Of a stretch of 64,000 nt of DNA, positions 26,161 to 34,765 are shown in pieces. The first letter of the stretch is position 1. The number at the start of each line of letters is the position of its first letter. Source of the stretch: Paenibacillus sabinae T27 (GTDB lineage Bacteria; Bacillota; Bacilli; Paenibacillales; Paenibacillaceae); contig NZ_CP004078.1 of the NCBI RefSeq assembly GCF_000612505.1, forward strand, positions 3,387,252-3,451,251. The letters run 5' to 3'. Position numbers and translations under genes: made by a program. Below the pieces are notes generated by a model. That model had not been told where the DNA came from, did not search any database, and was given only the letters and a program-made list of their open reading frames with translations.

Positions 26161-27456
26161 TTAAGGATAAAGCCGGTACAGCATGCGTGGAAACGGAATC
26201 GTCTCACGGACATGATCCAGTCCGCAAATCCAGGCTACTGTCCGTTCCAGACCGAGGCCGAAGCCGGAATGCGGAACGGAGCCGTATGTGCGCAAATCCA
26301 TATACCACTTGTACGTATCCAGCGAAAGCTCATGCTCCTTGAAGCGTTCTTCGAGCAGCGCTGGGTCGTCAATCCGCTGTGATCCGCCGATAATTTCTCC
26401 ATAGCCCTCCGGTGCGATCATATCCGCGCACAGCACGACCTCCGGACGATTCGGATCGGGCTTCATATAGAATGCCTTGATGCCAGCCGGATAATTGGTA
26501 ATGAATACTGGCTTGTCGTATTCTTCGGCAATCGCCGTTTCATGCGGCGCGCCGAAATCCTCGCCCCAAGGAATGTCGAAGCCATGATCGTTAAGGAACT
26601 TAATGGCATCATCATACGTGATGCGCGGGAAAGGCGCTTTGATATTTTCCAGCTTGGAAATATCGCGGCCTATCGCCTCCAGTTCAGTCCGGCAATTCTT
26701 CAGCACGGACTGTACGACATGGGTGATAAATTCCTCCTGCACACGCAGACTTTCCTCATGCTCCGTGAACGCCATTTCCGGTTCGATCATCCAGAACTCG
26801 ATCAGATGCCGGCGGGTTTTGGATTTCTCCGCCCGGAAAGTCGGCCCGAACGAGTATACACGGCCCAGCGCCATCGCCGCGGCTTCCATATAGAGCTGTC
26901 CGCTTTGTGTCAAATAAGCGTCCTCGTCAAAGTACTTGGTGTGGAACAGATTGGTCGTGCCTTCCGCCGAAGTTGGAGTCAGAATCGGAGGGTCAACGAG
27001 CGTAAAGTCGTTAATGTCGAAATATTCCTGGATGGCCCGGATAATCTCCGCCCGGATAACGAGAATCGCCCGCTGCTTCGAAGAGCGGAGCCACAGATGC
27101 CGGTGATCCATCAAAAAGTCTACCCCGTGTTCCTTCGGTGTTATCGGATAATTCTCAGTCAGATGCAGAACTTCAATTCCGGTCACCGTCATCTCATATC
27201 CCGATTGGCTGCGCGGCTCCTCGCGAATTACTCCAGTGACGTACAGGGAGCTTTCCTGGGTCAGACTTTTGGCGGCATCCCAGACTTCCTCCTCCACTTC
27301 CGATTTAACGACTACTCCCTGAATATAACCGGTGCCGTCCCGCAGCTGCAGGAACTGAATCTTGCCGCTGGAACGTTTGTTGTTCACCCAGCAGCCAATG
27401 ACGACGCTTTCTCCGACATGATCTTTTACGCCCTTGATAACAGTTTTGTTGGCCAT
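26161..27456 (-). CDS. asnS: Asparaginyl-tRNA synthetase
   Basis: 431 residues. N-terminal OB-fold anticodon-binding domain ([24 protein letters not shown]), then a class II catalytic core with motif 2 [11 protein letters not shown] and motif 3 [20 protein letters not shown]. Charges tRNA-Asn with asparagine. ATG at 27456 is preferred; a GTG two codons earlier (27462) is possible because AGAGGAG lies 5 nt before it. The 18-nt gap to dnaD suggests cotranscription. Three hairpins lie upstream, between this gene and ackA. Confidence 0.95.
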   Translation of the reverse strand: MANKTVIKGVKDHVGESVVIGCWVNNKRSSGKIQFLQLRDGTGYIQGVVVKSEVEEEVWDAAKSLTQESSLYVTGVIREEPRSQSGYEMTVTGIEVLHLTENYPITPKEHGVDFLMDHRHLWLRSSKQRAILVIRAEIIRAIQEYFDINDFTLVDPPILTPTSAEGTTNLFHTKYFDEDAYLTQSGQLYMEAAAMALGRVYSFGPTFRAEKSKTRRHLIEFWMIEPEMAFTEHEESLRVQEEFITHVVQSVLKNCRTELEAIGRDISKLENIKAPFPRITYDDAIKFLNDHGFDIPWGEDFGAPHETAIAEEYDKPVFITNYPAGIKAFYMKPDPNRPEVVLCADMIAPEGYGEIIGGSQRIDDPALLEERFKEHELSLDTYKWYMDLRTYGSVPHSGFGLGLERTVAWICGLDHVRETIPFPRMLYRLYP

Positions 27457-27494
27457 GCCCACAATCTCTCCTCTTTAGAAGTACGGTTAAAGGT

Positions 27495-27534
27495 CCGACA
27501 GCCAAAGGCTGCTGCCTCGGCCTTTGGCTGTTGG
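27495..27534. repeat. 15-bp inverted repeat upstream of asnS
   Basis: CCGACAGCCAAAGGC (27495-27509) and its near-perfect complement (27520-27534) form a long stem with a 10-nt loop. No U-tract follows on the minus strand (ACCTTTAACC), so it is either a weak terminator or a leader structure of asnS. Confidence 0.6.
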
Positions 27535-27550
27535 ATTATTCTTTCTGCAA

Positions 27551-27582
27551 AACGTAAGAAAGAATAAGCGTATCGCTTATCC
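27551..27582 (-). terminator. Probable terminator of hbd-ackA
   Basis: Minus strand: GGATAAGCG-ATA-CGCTTATTC (27562-27582) followed by the U-rich TTTCTTACGTTTT. It lies about 80 nt after the ackA stop. Confidence 0.55.
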
Positions 27583-27607
27583 TTTTCTACATTCCCTGGA
27601 GAAACAG

Positions 27608-27631
27608 GGAACGTCCTGAATAGGACGTTCC
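27608..27631. repeat. 10-bp inverted repeat after ackA
   Basis: GGAACGTCCT (27608-27617) and AGGACGTTCC (27622-27631) form a perfect hairpin with a 4-nt loop, 29 nt after the ackA stop. The following minus-strand sequence (CTGTTTCTCC) is not a good U-tract, so mRNA end protection or partial termination are both possible. Confidence 0.6.
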
Positions 27632-27659
27632 GGCTTCTCTTATAATCTATTGTATCTCT

Positions 27660-28865
27660 TTACGCTTGTTCTTGCACGATGCGAAGCGTATCACGGGCAA
27701 TTACGAGCTCTTCGTTGGTTGGAACGACGAGCACTTCCACTTTGGAGCCGCTGGCGGAAATACGGCGAGGGTCGCCGGAGCGGACCTTGTTCGCTTCTTT
27801 GTCCAGTTCGATGCCAAGGAATGTCAGGTTGCTCAGAACCTTTTCGCGAAGCAGCGACGCATTCTCGCCTACACCGGCAGTGAAGACGATAACATCAACA
27901 CCATCCATTGCCGCCGCATAGGAACCGATATATTTGCGCAGACGGTATTCATACATTTCAAAGGCCAGAGTGGAATTCGGCTCGCCTTTCTCATAGCCGT
28001 CAATAATGTCGCGCATGTCGCTGCTCGTTCCGGAGATCGCGAGCAATCCGCTGTGCTTGTTCAGCATGGAGCTGGCTTCGCCCGGGGTCAGTTCTTCCTT
28101 GTTCATCACGTAAGGAACAACCGCCGGATCGATGTCGCCGCTGCGCGTACCCATCATCAGGCCTTCCAGTGGAGTCATACCCATCGAGGTATCCACCGAA
28201 ACTCCGCCTTTAACGGCCGTAACGCTGGCACCGTTGCCGATATGGCAGGTGATGATCTTGAGGTCTTCGAGCGGACGTCCGAGGTACTCGGCGGCAGCTT
28301 TGCTGACAAAATCATGGGATGTTCCGTGCGCGCCGTAGCGGCGGACTTTGTACTTGTTATACAGCACTCTCGGAATAGCGTACATATAAGCTTTCTCAGG
28401 CATCGTCTGATGGAATGCGGTATCGAATACGACAACCTGAGGAACACCCGGCATATTGACTTCCGATGCAGTAATGCCCATAACGGCCGCCGGGTTATGT
28501 AGCGGCGCAAGGTCGAACAAGCGGCGGATTTCCGATTTGGCCGCCCCGTCAACAAGTGCCGAAGCCTTAAAGGTCTCGCCGCCGTGAACGACGCGGTGAC
28601 CGACCGCATTGATCTCCGAGATCGAGTCGATAACGCCATGCTCTTTATCAGTCAGATTGGCCAATACTTTACGGATGGCCGTTGTGTGTTCCAGAATTTC
28701 GCTGACTTCGGTAACTTCCTGTTTGCCAGTCGGTTTATGGGTAAGGATCGAGGAATCCATGCCGATACGCTCTACCAGACCTTTGGCCAGAACGGATTCG
28801 TCGGTCATATCATACAGCTGATATTTTAAAGAAGAAGATCCTGCATTAATTACGAGTACTTTCAT
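27660..28865 (-). CDS. ackA: Acetate kinase
   Basis: 401 residues, standard length. Makes acetate and ATP from acetyl phosphate and ADP, or the reverse. The ASKHA-fold signatures are visible: VLVINAGSSSLKYQLY at the N-terminus, VVFDTAFHQTMPEKAYMYAI, the phosphate-binding CHIGNGASVTAV, and TAGVGENASLLRE. The start ATG overlaps the stop of the dehydrogenase gene by 4 nt (ATGA), so the two are cotranslated. No pta gene is adjacent, so acetyl phosphate must come from elsewhere. Confidence 0.96.
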   Translation of the reverse strand: MKVLVINAGSSSLKYQLYDMTDESVLAKGLVERIGMDSSILTHKPTGKQEVTEVSEILEHTTAIRKVLANLTDKEHGVIDSISEINAVGHRVVHGGETFKASALVDGAAKSEIRRLFDLAPLHNPAAVMGITASEVNMPGVPQVVVFDTAFHQTMPEKAYMYAIPRVLYNKYKVRRYGAHGTSHDFVSKAAAEYLGRPLEDLKIITCHIGNGASVTAVKGGVSVDTSMGMTPLEGLMMGTRSGDIDPAVVPYVMNKEELTPGEASSMLNKHSGLLAISGTSSDMRDIIDGYEKGEPNSTLAFEMYEYRLRKYIGSYAAAMDGVDVIVFTAGVGENASLLREKVLSNLTFLGIELDKEANKVRSGDPRRISASGSKVEVLVVPTNEELVIARDTLRIVQEQA

Positions 28866-29734
28866 ATACGGTCACCATCCTTGTCATACTTGAAGAAGCC
28901 TTCGCCGGATTTCATGCCCAGCTGTCCCGCGCGTACCATCTTTTTCAGAATGGTCGACGGGCGGTATTTCAGTTCGCCGAACTCGCGGAACATGCGCTCC
29001 AGAGCAGCGAGAACCGAATCCAGGCCGAAACGGTCAGCCATTTCAAGCGGGCCGTACTGGAACTGATAGCCGATACGCATAGCATCGTCGATATCTTCAG
29101 GAGAAGCGACACCTTCCTGCAGCACGTGCATAGCCTCGTTAATGAACAGGCAAATAAGGCGTGAAGTTACAAATCCCGGGGATTCGTAAATCATTACGCC
29201 TTTCTTCTCGACAACGTCGTCAACAAAAGCTTTCGTATGTTCAAATGTCGAATCGGAAGTCTTCAGTCCGCGTACGATTTCGACAATATCCACTTTGGCA
29301 ACAGGATAAATAAAATGCATGCCGATTACGCGTTCAGGATACATCGTGGAGCTTGCCAGTTCGGTCAAGCTGAGTGTGGAAGTGTTGCTGGCAAGGATGA
29401 TATTGTTCGGACACACCTGGTCCAGCTGGTTAAATACTTTCTTCTTCTCTTCCAGATCTTCGATGATCGTTTCGATCACCATGTCGCAGGCGCTAAGTTC
29501 CGCGAAATGCGTCACTTTTTGGATGCGGCCGAGGATTAGCTTCTTCTCCGCCTGGGTAATCGCCCATTTCTCCAGCTGCTTATCAAGGCTAGTCTCAATC
29601 ATGTTGTAGGAGTAGTCCAATTTCTCCGGTGTCTTTTCTACAAGCAGTACGTCCAGACCTTTGGCTGCCAGCATTTCGGCAATCCCTTGTCCCATCGTGC
29701 CGCCGCCGATGACACCTATTTTTTTGAAATTCAT
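28862..29734 (-). CDS. 3-hydroxyacyl-CoA (3-hydroxybutyryl-CoA) dehydrogenase
   Basis: 290 residues. Rossmann motif IGVIGGGTMGQGIAEMLAAKG, then the family signature GMHFIYPVAKVDIVEIV containing the catalytic His, and the C-terminal helical domain GFVTSRLICLFINEAMHVLQEG with QFQYGPLEMADRFGLD. It oxidises 3-hydroxyacyl-CoA with NAD(P). GGAGG precedes the ATG. Coupling to ackA is unusual and may tie short-chain acyl-CoA turnover to acetate formation (inference). No thiolase or enoyl-CoA hydratase is nearby. Confidence 0.92.
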   Translation of the reverse strand: MNFKKIGVIGGGTMGQGIAEMLAAKGLDVLLVEKTPEKLDYSYNMIETSLDKQLEKWAITQAEKKLILGRIQKVTHFAELSACDMVIETIIEDLEEKKKVFNQLDQVCPNNIILASNTSTLSLTELASSTMYPERVIGMHFIYPVAKVDIVEIVRGLKTSDSTFEHTKAFVDDVVEKKGVMIYESPGFVTSRLICLFINEAMHVLQEGVASPEDIDDAMRIGYQFQYGPLEMADRFGLDSVLAALERMFREFGELKYRPSTILKKMVRAGQLGMKSGEGFFKYDKDGDRI

Positions 29735-29844
29735 AAAAAGCCTCCATCCTTTCAGGTATCTCTACATTATTGTAGCACCTTTTTATCTGTCGAAAAAAAC
29801 AGCATACTCCGACATATAATCATATCTTAGCATGTCTGAAAAGT

Positions 29845-29879
29845 AAAAAAAAATAACCGGCATCAAGAATTATGCCGGT
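29845..29879 (-). terminator. Intrinsic terminator of the FtsH-like gene
   Basis: Minus strand: ACCGGCAT (29872-29879), 8-nt loop, ATGCCGGT (29856-29863), then UAUUUUUUUUU. The stem overlaps the gene's stop codon. Confidence 0.92.
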
Positions 29880-31372
29880 AAAAGGACACTGTCACGAAAT
29901 TGACAACGAAATTGTTCTCCAGAAAGCACTTCTTCCTTCATTAGGATGTCCAGGGAAAAATCGAAAACATTTCGTTTATTTTCCAAAAGCGTACGAGTAC
30001 GCTCCATCAATTCGTCCAGAATTTTACTATTCTCTTTCATCAGTTCTTCCGTCGTCACCATCTCCAGCTTGGCGATGCCAAGCGAGGTCAGACCCGATTT
30101 CATCATCATTTCCACGATGCCGAGCGCCTGATCGAAATCGCCTCTTGAGCCCGTGCTGCGTCCGCCGTAATAGATCTCCTCGGCAGCCGCACCGCCAAGA
30201 GCGATCATGATCTGCTCTTCCAGATACTCTTTGGTATATAAGTACTGTTCCTGCTGCGGATTATGTCTGACATAACCGAGCGCCTGTCCGCGCGGAGTCA
30301 GCGTGACCTGGCTGACGCTTCCCGGTCGAAGCCCCTCGGCCATAATGGCGTGTCCAAGCTCGTGAATGGCCACCCGCTTCTTCTCTTCCTGATTGGTTTC
30401 GCGGTCCGTCTTCTCGCCCATCATCACCTTGTCAATCGCCATCGCCAGATGACGATGCTCCACCTGGGTCAGATTATCGCGCATCATATAGATGGCGGCT
30501 TCGTTCATGACGCTTTCGAGCTGGGCTCCGGAGAAGCCGTAAGCTTCCTCCGCGATTTTGTCCAAATCGGTATCAGGATGAAGCGGTTTGTTCTTGGCAT
30601 GCAGCTCCAGAATCGACTTACGGCCCTTTTTATCGGGCATGTCCACCTGGATGTGACGGTCGAAACGACCCGGACGCAGCAATGCGGGGTCCAGCATTTC
30701 CTTGCGGTTGGTGGCGGCGATCAGCAGAATGCGCGGAGTGTCCGAGTTATAGATGCCATCCATCTCGGTCAGCAGCTGGTTCAGCGTCTGGTCGTATTCG
30801 CGCTGCTGTCCTCCTTCGCGCTTGCCTCCGATCACATCGATTTCGTCGATGAAAATAATCGCGCTCTCCTTGTTCTCCTTGGCTGCGCGGGTCCGCGCGT
30901 CCTTGAACAGATCGCGGATGCGTCCGGCGCCAACGCCGACGTACATTTCCACGAATTCACTGCCGGAAGCCGCCACGAATACCGAGTTCGTGTAATGGGC
31001 CGCGGCCTTCGCCATCAGCGTCTTACCCGTTCCGGGAGGCCCTGTGAGGAGAATCCCCTTGAGCGGACGGATGCCGAACTTGCTGATTTCTTCATGCCGG
31101 ATCAGAAAATCGAGCGCCTCGCGCAGCTCCTGCTTGGCATTGTCCTGTCCGCCGATTTCTTCAAACGTCAGCTTGGCCGGACCGTTCTTCTTGCGTTTCT
31201 TTTCCGTACTGGCGCCTACCGCGATGCCGCCGCGAAGATGGGTAATCGTCAGCAAAGCGCCGACCATGGCGGCCGCAACGATAATCGGCACGACATTCAA
31301 ACCGAGAAAGGCCAGAAATATCAGCAGTACAGGGACAAAACCGATCAATACTTCTTTGGTCCATTTAGGCAT
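29870..31372 (-). CDS. FtsH-like AAA+ zinc metalloprotease with reduced membrane domain
   Basis: 500 residues, clearly shorter than housekeeping FtsH (about 640). Two close hydrophobic segments at residues about 8-45 replace the usual pair separated by an external domain. The AAA module is intact: Walker A LLTGPPGTGKTLMAKA, Walker B IIFIDEIDVIGG, second region of homology RILLIAATNRKEMLDPALLRPGRFDRH. The M41 peptidase has the zinc motif HELGH (in KRVAIHELGHAIM) and a distal Asp in GDFDQALGIV. It should degrade membrane or cytosolic proteins. The 8-nt overlap with an upstream membrane-protein gene suggests a two-gene unit. The housekeeping ftsH is not in this window. Confidence 0.92.
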   Translation of the reverse strand: MPKWTKEVLIGFVPVLLIFLAFLGLNVVPIIVAAAMVGALLTITHLRGGIAVGASTEKKRKKNGPAKLTFEEIGGQDNAKQELREALDFLIRHEEISKFGIRPLKGILLTGPPGTGKTLMAKAAAHYTNSVFVAASGSEFVEMYVGVGAGRIRDLFKDARTRAAKENKESAIIFIDEIDVIGGKREGGQQREYDQTLNQLLTEMDGIYNSDTPRILLIAATNRKEMLDPALLRPGRFDRHIQVDMPDKKGRKSILELHAKNKPLHPDTDLDKIAEEAYGFSGAQLESVMNEAAIYMMRDNLTQVEHRHLAMAIDKVMMGEKTDRETNQEEKKRVAIHELGHAIMAEGLRPGSVSQVTLTPRGQALGYVRHNPQQEQYLYTKEYLEEQIMIALGGAAAEEIYYGGRSTGSRGDFDQALGIVEMMMKSGLTSLGIAKLEMVTTEELMKENSKILDELMERTRTLLENKRNVFDFSLDILMKEEVLSGEQFRCQFRDSVLLPA

Positions 31373-31898
31373 TGTTCCATACCCCCATCTTTTCCGGCTC
31401 GCGCGGTAAAATAATAAATTTGCTCTCTTTACCGTCCGTCAGGCTTACATATACATTATTGCCGTCGATTTCCGTCGTAGCGGTAACGTTCTTGTATTGG
31501 GTGGATAGCTCTTTCAGCTTCTCCGGAATAATCGTATATTTGCGGCTTTCCATCGCTTCGGCTACGGAAAACATCGCTTTATCCCAGTATTCGTCAAGCG
31601 TTTGGTTGGAATGCTGTACCACATCCAGATTCACGGTCCGGCTCCCGATCAGAGACTCGCCCTCGTTATTTATATATTGAACCAGTTCACGTAATTTCGT
31701 GCCCGGCTGCAAATCAAGTTTCAGAGTAACTGCATTACGGTTAATAGAGATATGGGAAGCGTTGACTCCCTTATAACTGCTTACAATCTTCTCAAGCGGC
31801 TCCTGGACGGCAAATTGGCGATACAGAAACCAGCCGCCGAACAGCAGCGCGGCCGACAGCAGCGCAGTCAACAAGGTTGGTATTAGACGTATTTTCAA
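31365..31898 (-). CDS. Single-pass membrane protein of unknown function, partner of the FtsH-like protease
   Basis: 177 residues from a TTG start at 31898 (AGGAGG 7 nt upstream; an ATG at 31943 lacks a site). An N-terminal anchor (LIPTLLTALLSAALLFGGWFLYRQF) is followed by an about 145-residue extracytoplasmic domain with alternating charged beta strands (ASHISINRNAVTLKLDL, NVTATTEIDGNNVYVSLTDG). I do not recognise the family. The stop overlaps the protease start, so it may be a substrate adaptor or an external domain supplied in trans (inference). Confidence 0.75.
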   Translation of the reverse strand: MKIRLIPTLLTALLSAALLFGGWFLYRQFAVQEPLEKIVSSYKGVNASHISINRNAVTLKLDLQPGTKLRELVQYINNEGESLIGSRTVNLDVVQHSNQTLDEYWDKAMFSVAEAMESRKYTIIPEKLKELSTQYKNVTATTEIDGNNVYVSLTDGKESKFIILPREPEKMGVWNNA

Positions 31899-32107
31899 GC
31901 AACGTCCTCCTTTCCAATAATGACAAACTTTATACCTTTCCATGCAGCGTGCCTGTGTTACTCCGAATCCGGCATATTTTTGTCATGCCCTAATACAACT
32001 AGTAGTATATCATAGGTGTATATACTAGAACGAATAATTTGTGACTAATATTTAAAATTTTACGTTCTATTTTTTCCCTATGACTATCGCAAAGGAGCTC
32101 TTCCCAA

Positions 32108-32887
32108 GTGGCAAAAACCTATGGCAAGCCTCTCTACCAAACGTTTTTAATTCATGGCGGACCAGGAGCGGCCGGAGAGATGGCTGTGATTGCCGCCCGT
32201 TTATCACAAAGATTCGGGGTCGTCGAATCCTTTCAGACCCGGCTGTCCATACACGAATTGATCCTGGAACTCAAAAAAGATATTGAGGATTTCGGCAGCG
32301 GACCCGTCAGCTTAGTAGGCTACTCCTGGGGAGCCTGGTTATCTTTTATTTTTGCAGCCTCCTTCCCGGATCTCGTTAGAAAGTTAATTCTGGTAGGCAG
32401 TGCTCCGTTCGAGCAGCAATACGCCAAAGATCTGCGGGCCACCCGGTTAGCCAGGTTAAACGAACAGGATAGACAAAGAATCCATGAACTGGAGGCCGTC
32501 CTGCAAAAGCCGAAATCCAATCAGAACGAACTCCTTCGCCAATATGGAAAACTAATAGAAAAAGCGGATGTCTTCAACCCTCTACCGAGTGATGATGACG
32601 ATGTGGAAATCGATTTGAATATTTTTCAGCACATATGGAAGGAAGCCAGTGAACTAAGGTCGTCCGGCGAACTGCTCAAACTGGGGTATCAAATTGTCTG
32701 TCCTGTTACCGCGATTCACGGTATCCATGATCCTCATCCCTACGCAGGCGTAATTCAACCTCTGTCCGCAGTTCTAAAAGACTTCCGTTACCACTTGCTG
32801 GAGCATTGCGGACATACGCCTTGGAAAGAGCGAATAGCTAAAGATCATTTTTATGATTTACTGTTTGCCGAATTGTCCGAAAAATAA
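32108..32887 (+). CDS. Alpha/beta-fold hydrolase
   Basis: 259 residues. Oxyanion strand FLIHGGPGAAGEM, nucleophile elbow GYSWGAW with Ser near residue 79, acid in IHGIHDPHP and catalytic His in LEHCGHTPWKE, so the triad is complete. The HGGPG start is typical of proline-iminopeptidase-like and related esterases; the substrate is unknown. The start is a GTG with AAAGGAG upstream. It is a single plus-strand gene among minus-strand genes, divergent from the FtsH-like pair. Confidence 0.88.
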   Translation: MAKTYGKPLYQTFLIHGGPGAAGEMAVIAARLSQRFGVVESFQTRLSIHELILELKKDIEDFGSGPVSLVGYSWGAWLSFIFAASFPDLVRKLILVGSAPFEQQYAKDLRATRLARLNEQDRQRIHELEAVLQKPKSNQNELLRQYGKLIEKADVFNPLPSDDDDVEIDLNIFQHIWKEASELRSSGELLKLGYQIVCPVTAIHGIHDPHPYAGVIQPLSAVLKDFRYHLLEHCGHTPWKERIAKDHFYDLLFAELSEK

Positions 32888-32895
32888 GATCCATG

Positions 32896-32938
32896 AAAAA
32901 AAGAACCAGCCATCCCCCCAAGGGTTTGGCTGGTTCTT
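32896..32938. terminator. Terminator between the hydrolase and tseB genes
   Basis: Perfect 11-bp arms AAGAACCAGCC (32901-32911) and GGCTGGTTCTT (32928-32938). The minus strand has seven U after it, the plus strand only a short U-rich tail. Confidence 0.88.
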
Positions 32939-32951
32939 CGTTTGCGTCCCG

Positions 32952-33470
32952 TTAACGGTTCGGAAGGCTGTATCCGTCGCCGATCTGCTCACCGTCCGAA
33001 AAGCGGTAGAACCGGTAATAATACCGGTCCCCTTCTTTATAAAAGAGCTGCCAGGCGTATTCGCCGTTGTACGCACCGGGAAGCAGCCGCTTGATCTGGA
33101 TGCCGGGAAGCGAGGAAGCGATGATCTTCCGCATTCTTTTCTCGGAAGTGCCTTGAGACAGCTCCTCCGCATGTACGGCGCTATCTCCTTGGACCGGCTT
33201 TCCGTCTGTAGTGAATCGCACCCACACCATCATGTCGGTCCCGGCTTTGTTCTTGCCGGTTAGAACCCAATAGATCGCATTCTCGTCCCAGATCGATTTC
33301 TGCGTCCGATCGATTTCGGTAAGGGCCGCTCTGCTTGTGGCGATGGCTTCGGCCTCTTTCCGCTCACTCCACGTATCCTTTAAGACATAGGCAAAAAATT
33401 GATAGAATCCAAACAGAAGGAGCAGGGCCAGGAATGCCCCGTATAACCCCCATTTTCTTCGTTTTCTCAT
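32952..33470 (-). CDS. TseB/YpmB-like membrane protein (DUF5590)
   Basis: 172 residues. One N-terminal membrane segment (WGLYGAFLALLLLFGFYQFFAYV) and an external PepSY-like domain with the paired half-repeats W-x-x-x-A-x-A and IYWVLTGKNKAGTDMMVWV, YAWQLFYKEGDRYYYRFYRF. TseB in B. subtilis regulates cell-wall elongation through PBP2A. The start overlaps the stop of the deaminase gene by 4 nt. In B. subtilis ypmB lies near asnS, so this region keeps part of that neighbourhood. Confidence 0.82.
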   Translation of the reverse strand: MRKRRKWGLYGAFLALLLLFGFYQFFAYVLKDTWSERKEAEAIATSRAALTEIDRTQKSIWDENAIYWVLTGKNKAGTDMMVWVRFTTDGKPVQGDSAVHAEELSQGTSEKRMRKIIASSLPGIQIKRLLPGAYNGEYAWQLFYKEGDRYYYRFYRFSDGEQIGDGYSLPNR

Positions 33471-34765
33471 CGCTTCAGCAGGTCCTCGAACGCTTCCTGC
33501 GCCTTTCGGCGGATCTCCTCTTCGTCAAGGGTCAGGCACTTTCCGTGCTGCACAACCTGCTTGCCGTCGACCCATACATGCTCCACATCCTTGGCGCTGG
33601 CCGAGTATACGGAGTGTGATATAAGATCCGTATGCGGCAGCAGATGCGGCTGGTCGATATCGATCGCAATAAAATCGGCCTTCATCCCCGGAGCCAGACG
33701 GCCCACTTGATTCAGGAACACCGACTTCGCGCCATACTCCGTTCCCATGAGCAGCGCTTCAGCGGCCGGAACCGCGGTCGGATCGCCGGAGACCCCTTTG
33801 TGGATCAGCGCGGCCAGGCGCATTTCTTCGAACATGTCCAGGTTGTTGTTGCTTGCCGGGCCGTCCGTTCCAAGCGATACGGTTACACCGGCCTTCAGCA
33901 GCTCGGGCACCCGCGCCACGCCGCTGGCCAGCTTCAGATTGCTGCCCGGATTATGGGCAACTCCAACCTGATGACGGGCCAAAATCTCAATCTCCTCGTC
34001 CGTCAGATGCACGCCATGCGCCACGAGCGACGGGCGGGTGAATACGCCGAGCTTCTCCAGATGGGCGACCGGTCTCAGTCCGTAATCCGTTACGTTCTGC
34101 TCCACTTCCCGCCGTGTTTCGGACATATGCGTATGAATAGGCAGATCCAGATCATGGGCCGCCTGAACGAATTTCTCGATATAATCGGGAGGGCACGTAT
34201 ATGGCGAATGCGGCGACATCATGGCCGTAATTCTGCCGTTTGCTTTGCCATGCCATTCTTTTGCAAAAGCAACCGCTTCGGCAAGCTTCTGATCCTGCAC
34301 TTCGGGCGGACACAGCCCGATAACGCCCCGCATCAGGACTGCGCGAATTCCGGAAGCTTCCGTCACCTCGGCCACACGGCCCATATGATCGTACATATCT
34401 AGGAAGGTCGTTGTTCCTCCCTTCAGCATTTCCAATACCGACAGGGCGGTTCCCCAGTACACGTCGTCACCGGTGAATTTTCCCTCCATCGGCCACATCT
34501 TCTCCTGAAGCCAGACCTGAAGCGCCAGATCATCTCCGTAGCCGCGCAAGAGGGACATCGCCGCATGTCCATGCGTGTTGACAAGCCCGGGCAGGAACAG
34601 TAGACGGCTGCCGTCAAAAGACGGAATGTCTTCCTCCAGCACAGGCGGTTCTTCCCCTATGTAAGTGATAAGATCGTTATCGATAACCATATAGCCATCG
34701 ATCACAGGCTTATCTGAGCCGGGCACGGCAAATTTGCCGCCGCGGATGATCCATTTATTGCCCAT
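33467..34765 (-). CDS. mtaD: 5-methylthioadenosine/S-adenosylhomocysteine deaminase (amidohydrolase)
   Basis: 432 residues from the ATG at 34765; the ATG at 34789 has no ribosome site. Amidohydrolase metal site: LVNTHGHAAMSLLRG near residue 60, a Glu/His pair in HTHMSETRREVEQN, AHGVHLTDEEI, and the catalytic Asp in SLGTDGPASNNNLDMFEEM. MtaD-type enzymes deaminate methylthioadenosine, S-adenosylhomocysteine or adenosine; the exact substrate is not set by sequence alone. The start lies 11 nt inside the end of rex, making a rex-mtaD-tseB operon. Confidence 0.9.
   Translation of the reverse strand: MGNKWIIRGGKFAVPGSDKPVIDGYMVIDNDLITYIGEEPPVLEEDIPSFDGSRLLFLPGLVNTHGHAAMSLLRGYGDDLALQVWLQEKMWPMEGKFTGDDVYWGTALSVLEMLKGGTTTFLDMYDHMGRVAEVTEASGIRAVLMRGVIGLCPPEVQDQKLAEAVAFAKEWHGKANGRITAMMSPHSPYTCPPDYIEKFVQAAHDLDLPIHTHMSETRREVEQNVTDYGLRPVAHLEKLGVFTRPSLVAHGVHLTDEEIEILARHQVGVAHNPGSNLKLASGVARVPELLKAGVTVSLGTDGPASNNNLDMFEEMRLAALIHKGVSGDPTAVPAAEALLMGTEYGAKSVFLNQVGRLAPGMKADFIAIDIDQPHLLPHTDLISHSVYSASAKDVEHVWVDGKQVVQHGKCLTLDEEEIRRKAQEAFEDLLKR

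Noticed and set aside
27666..28502. 278-residue plus-strand frame opposite ackA
   Set aside because: Antisense shadow of acetate kinase with no start signal.
30263..31414. 383-residue plus-strand frame opposite the FtsH-like gene
   Set aside because: Antisense shadow; composition is the complement of the protease codons and no domain is present.
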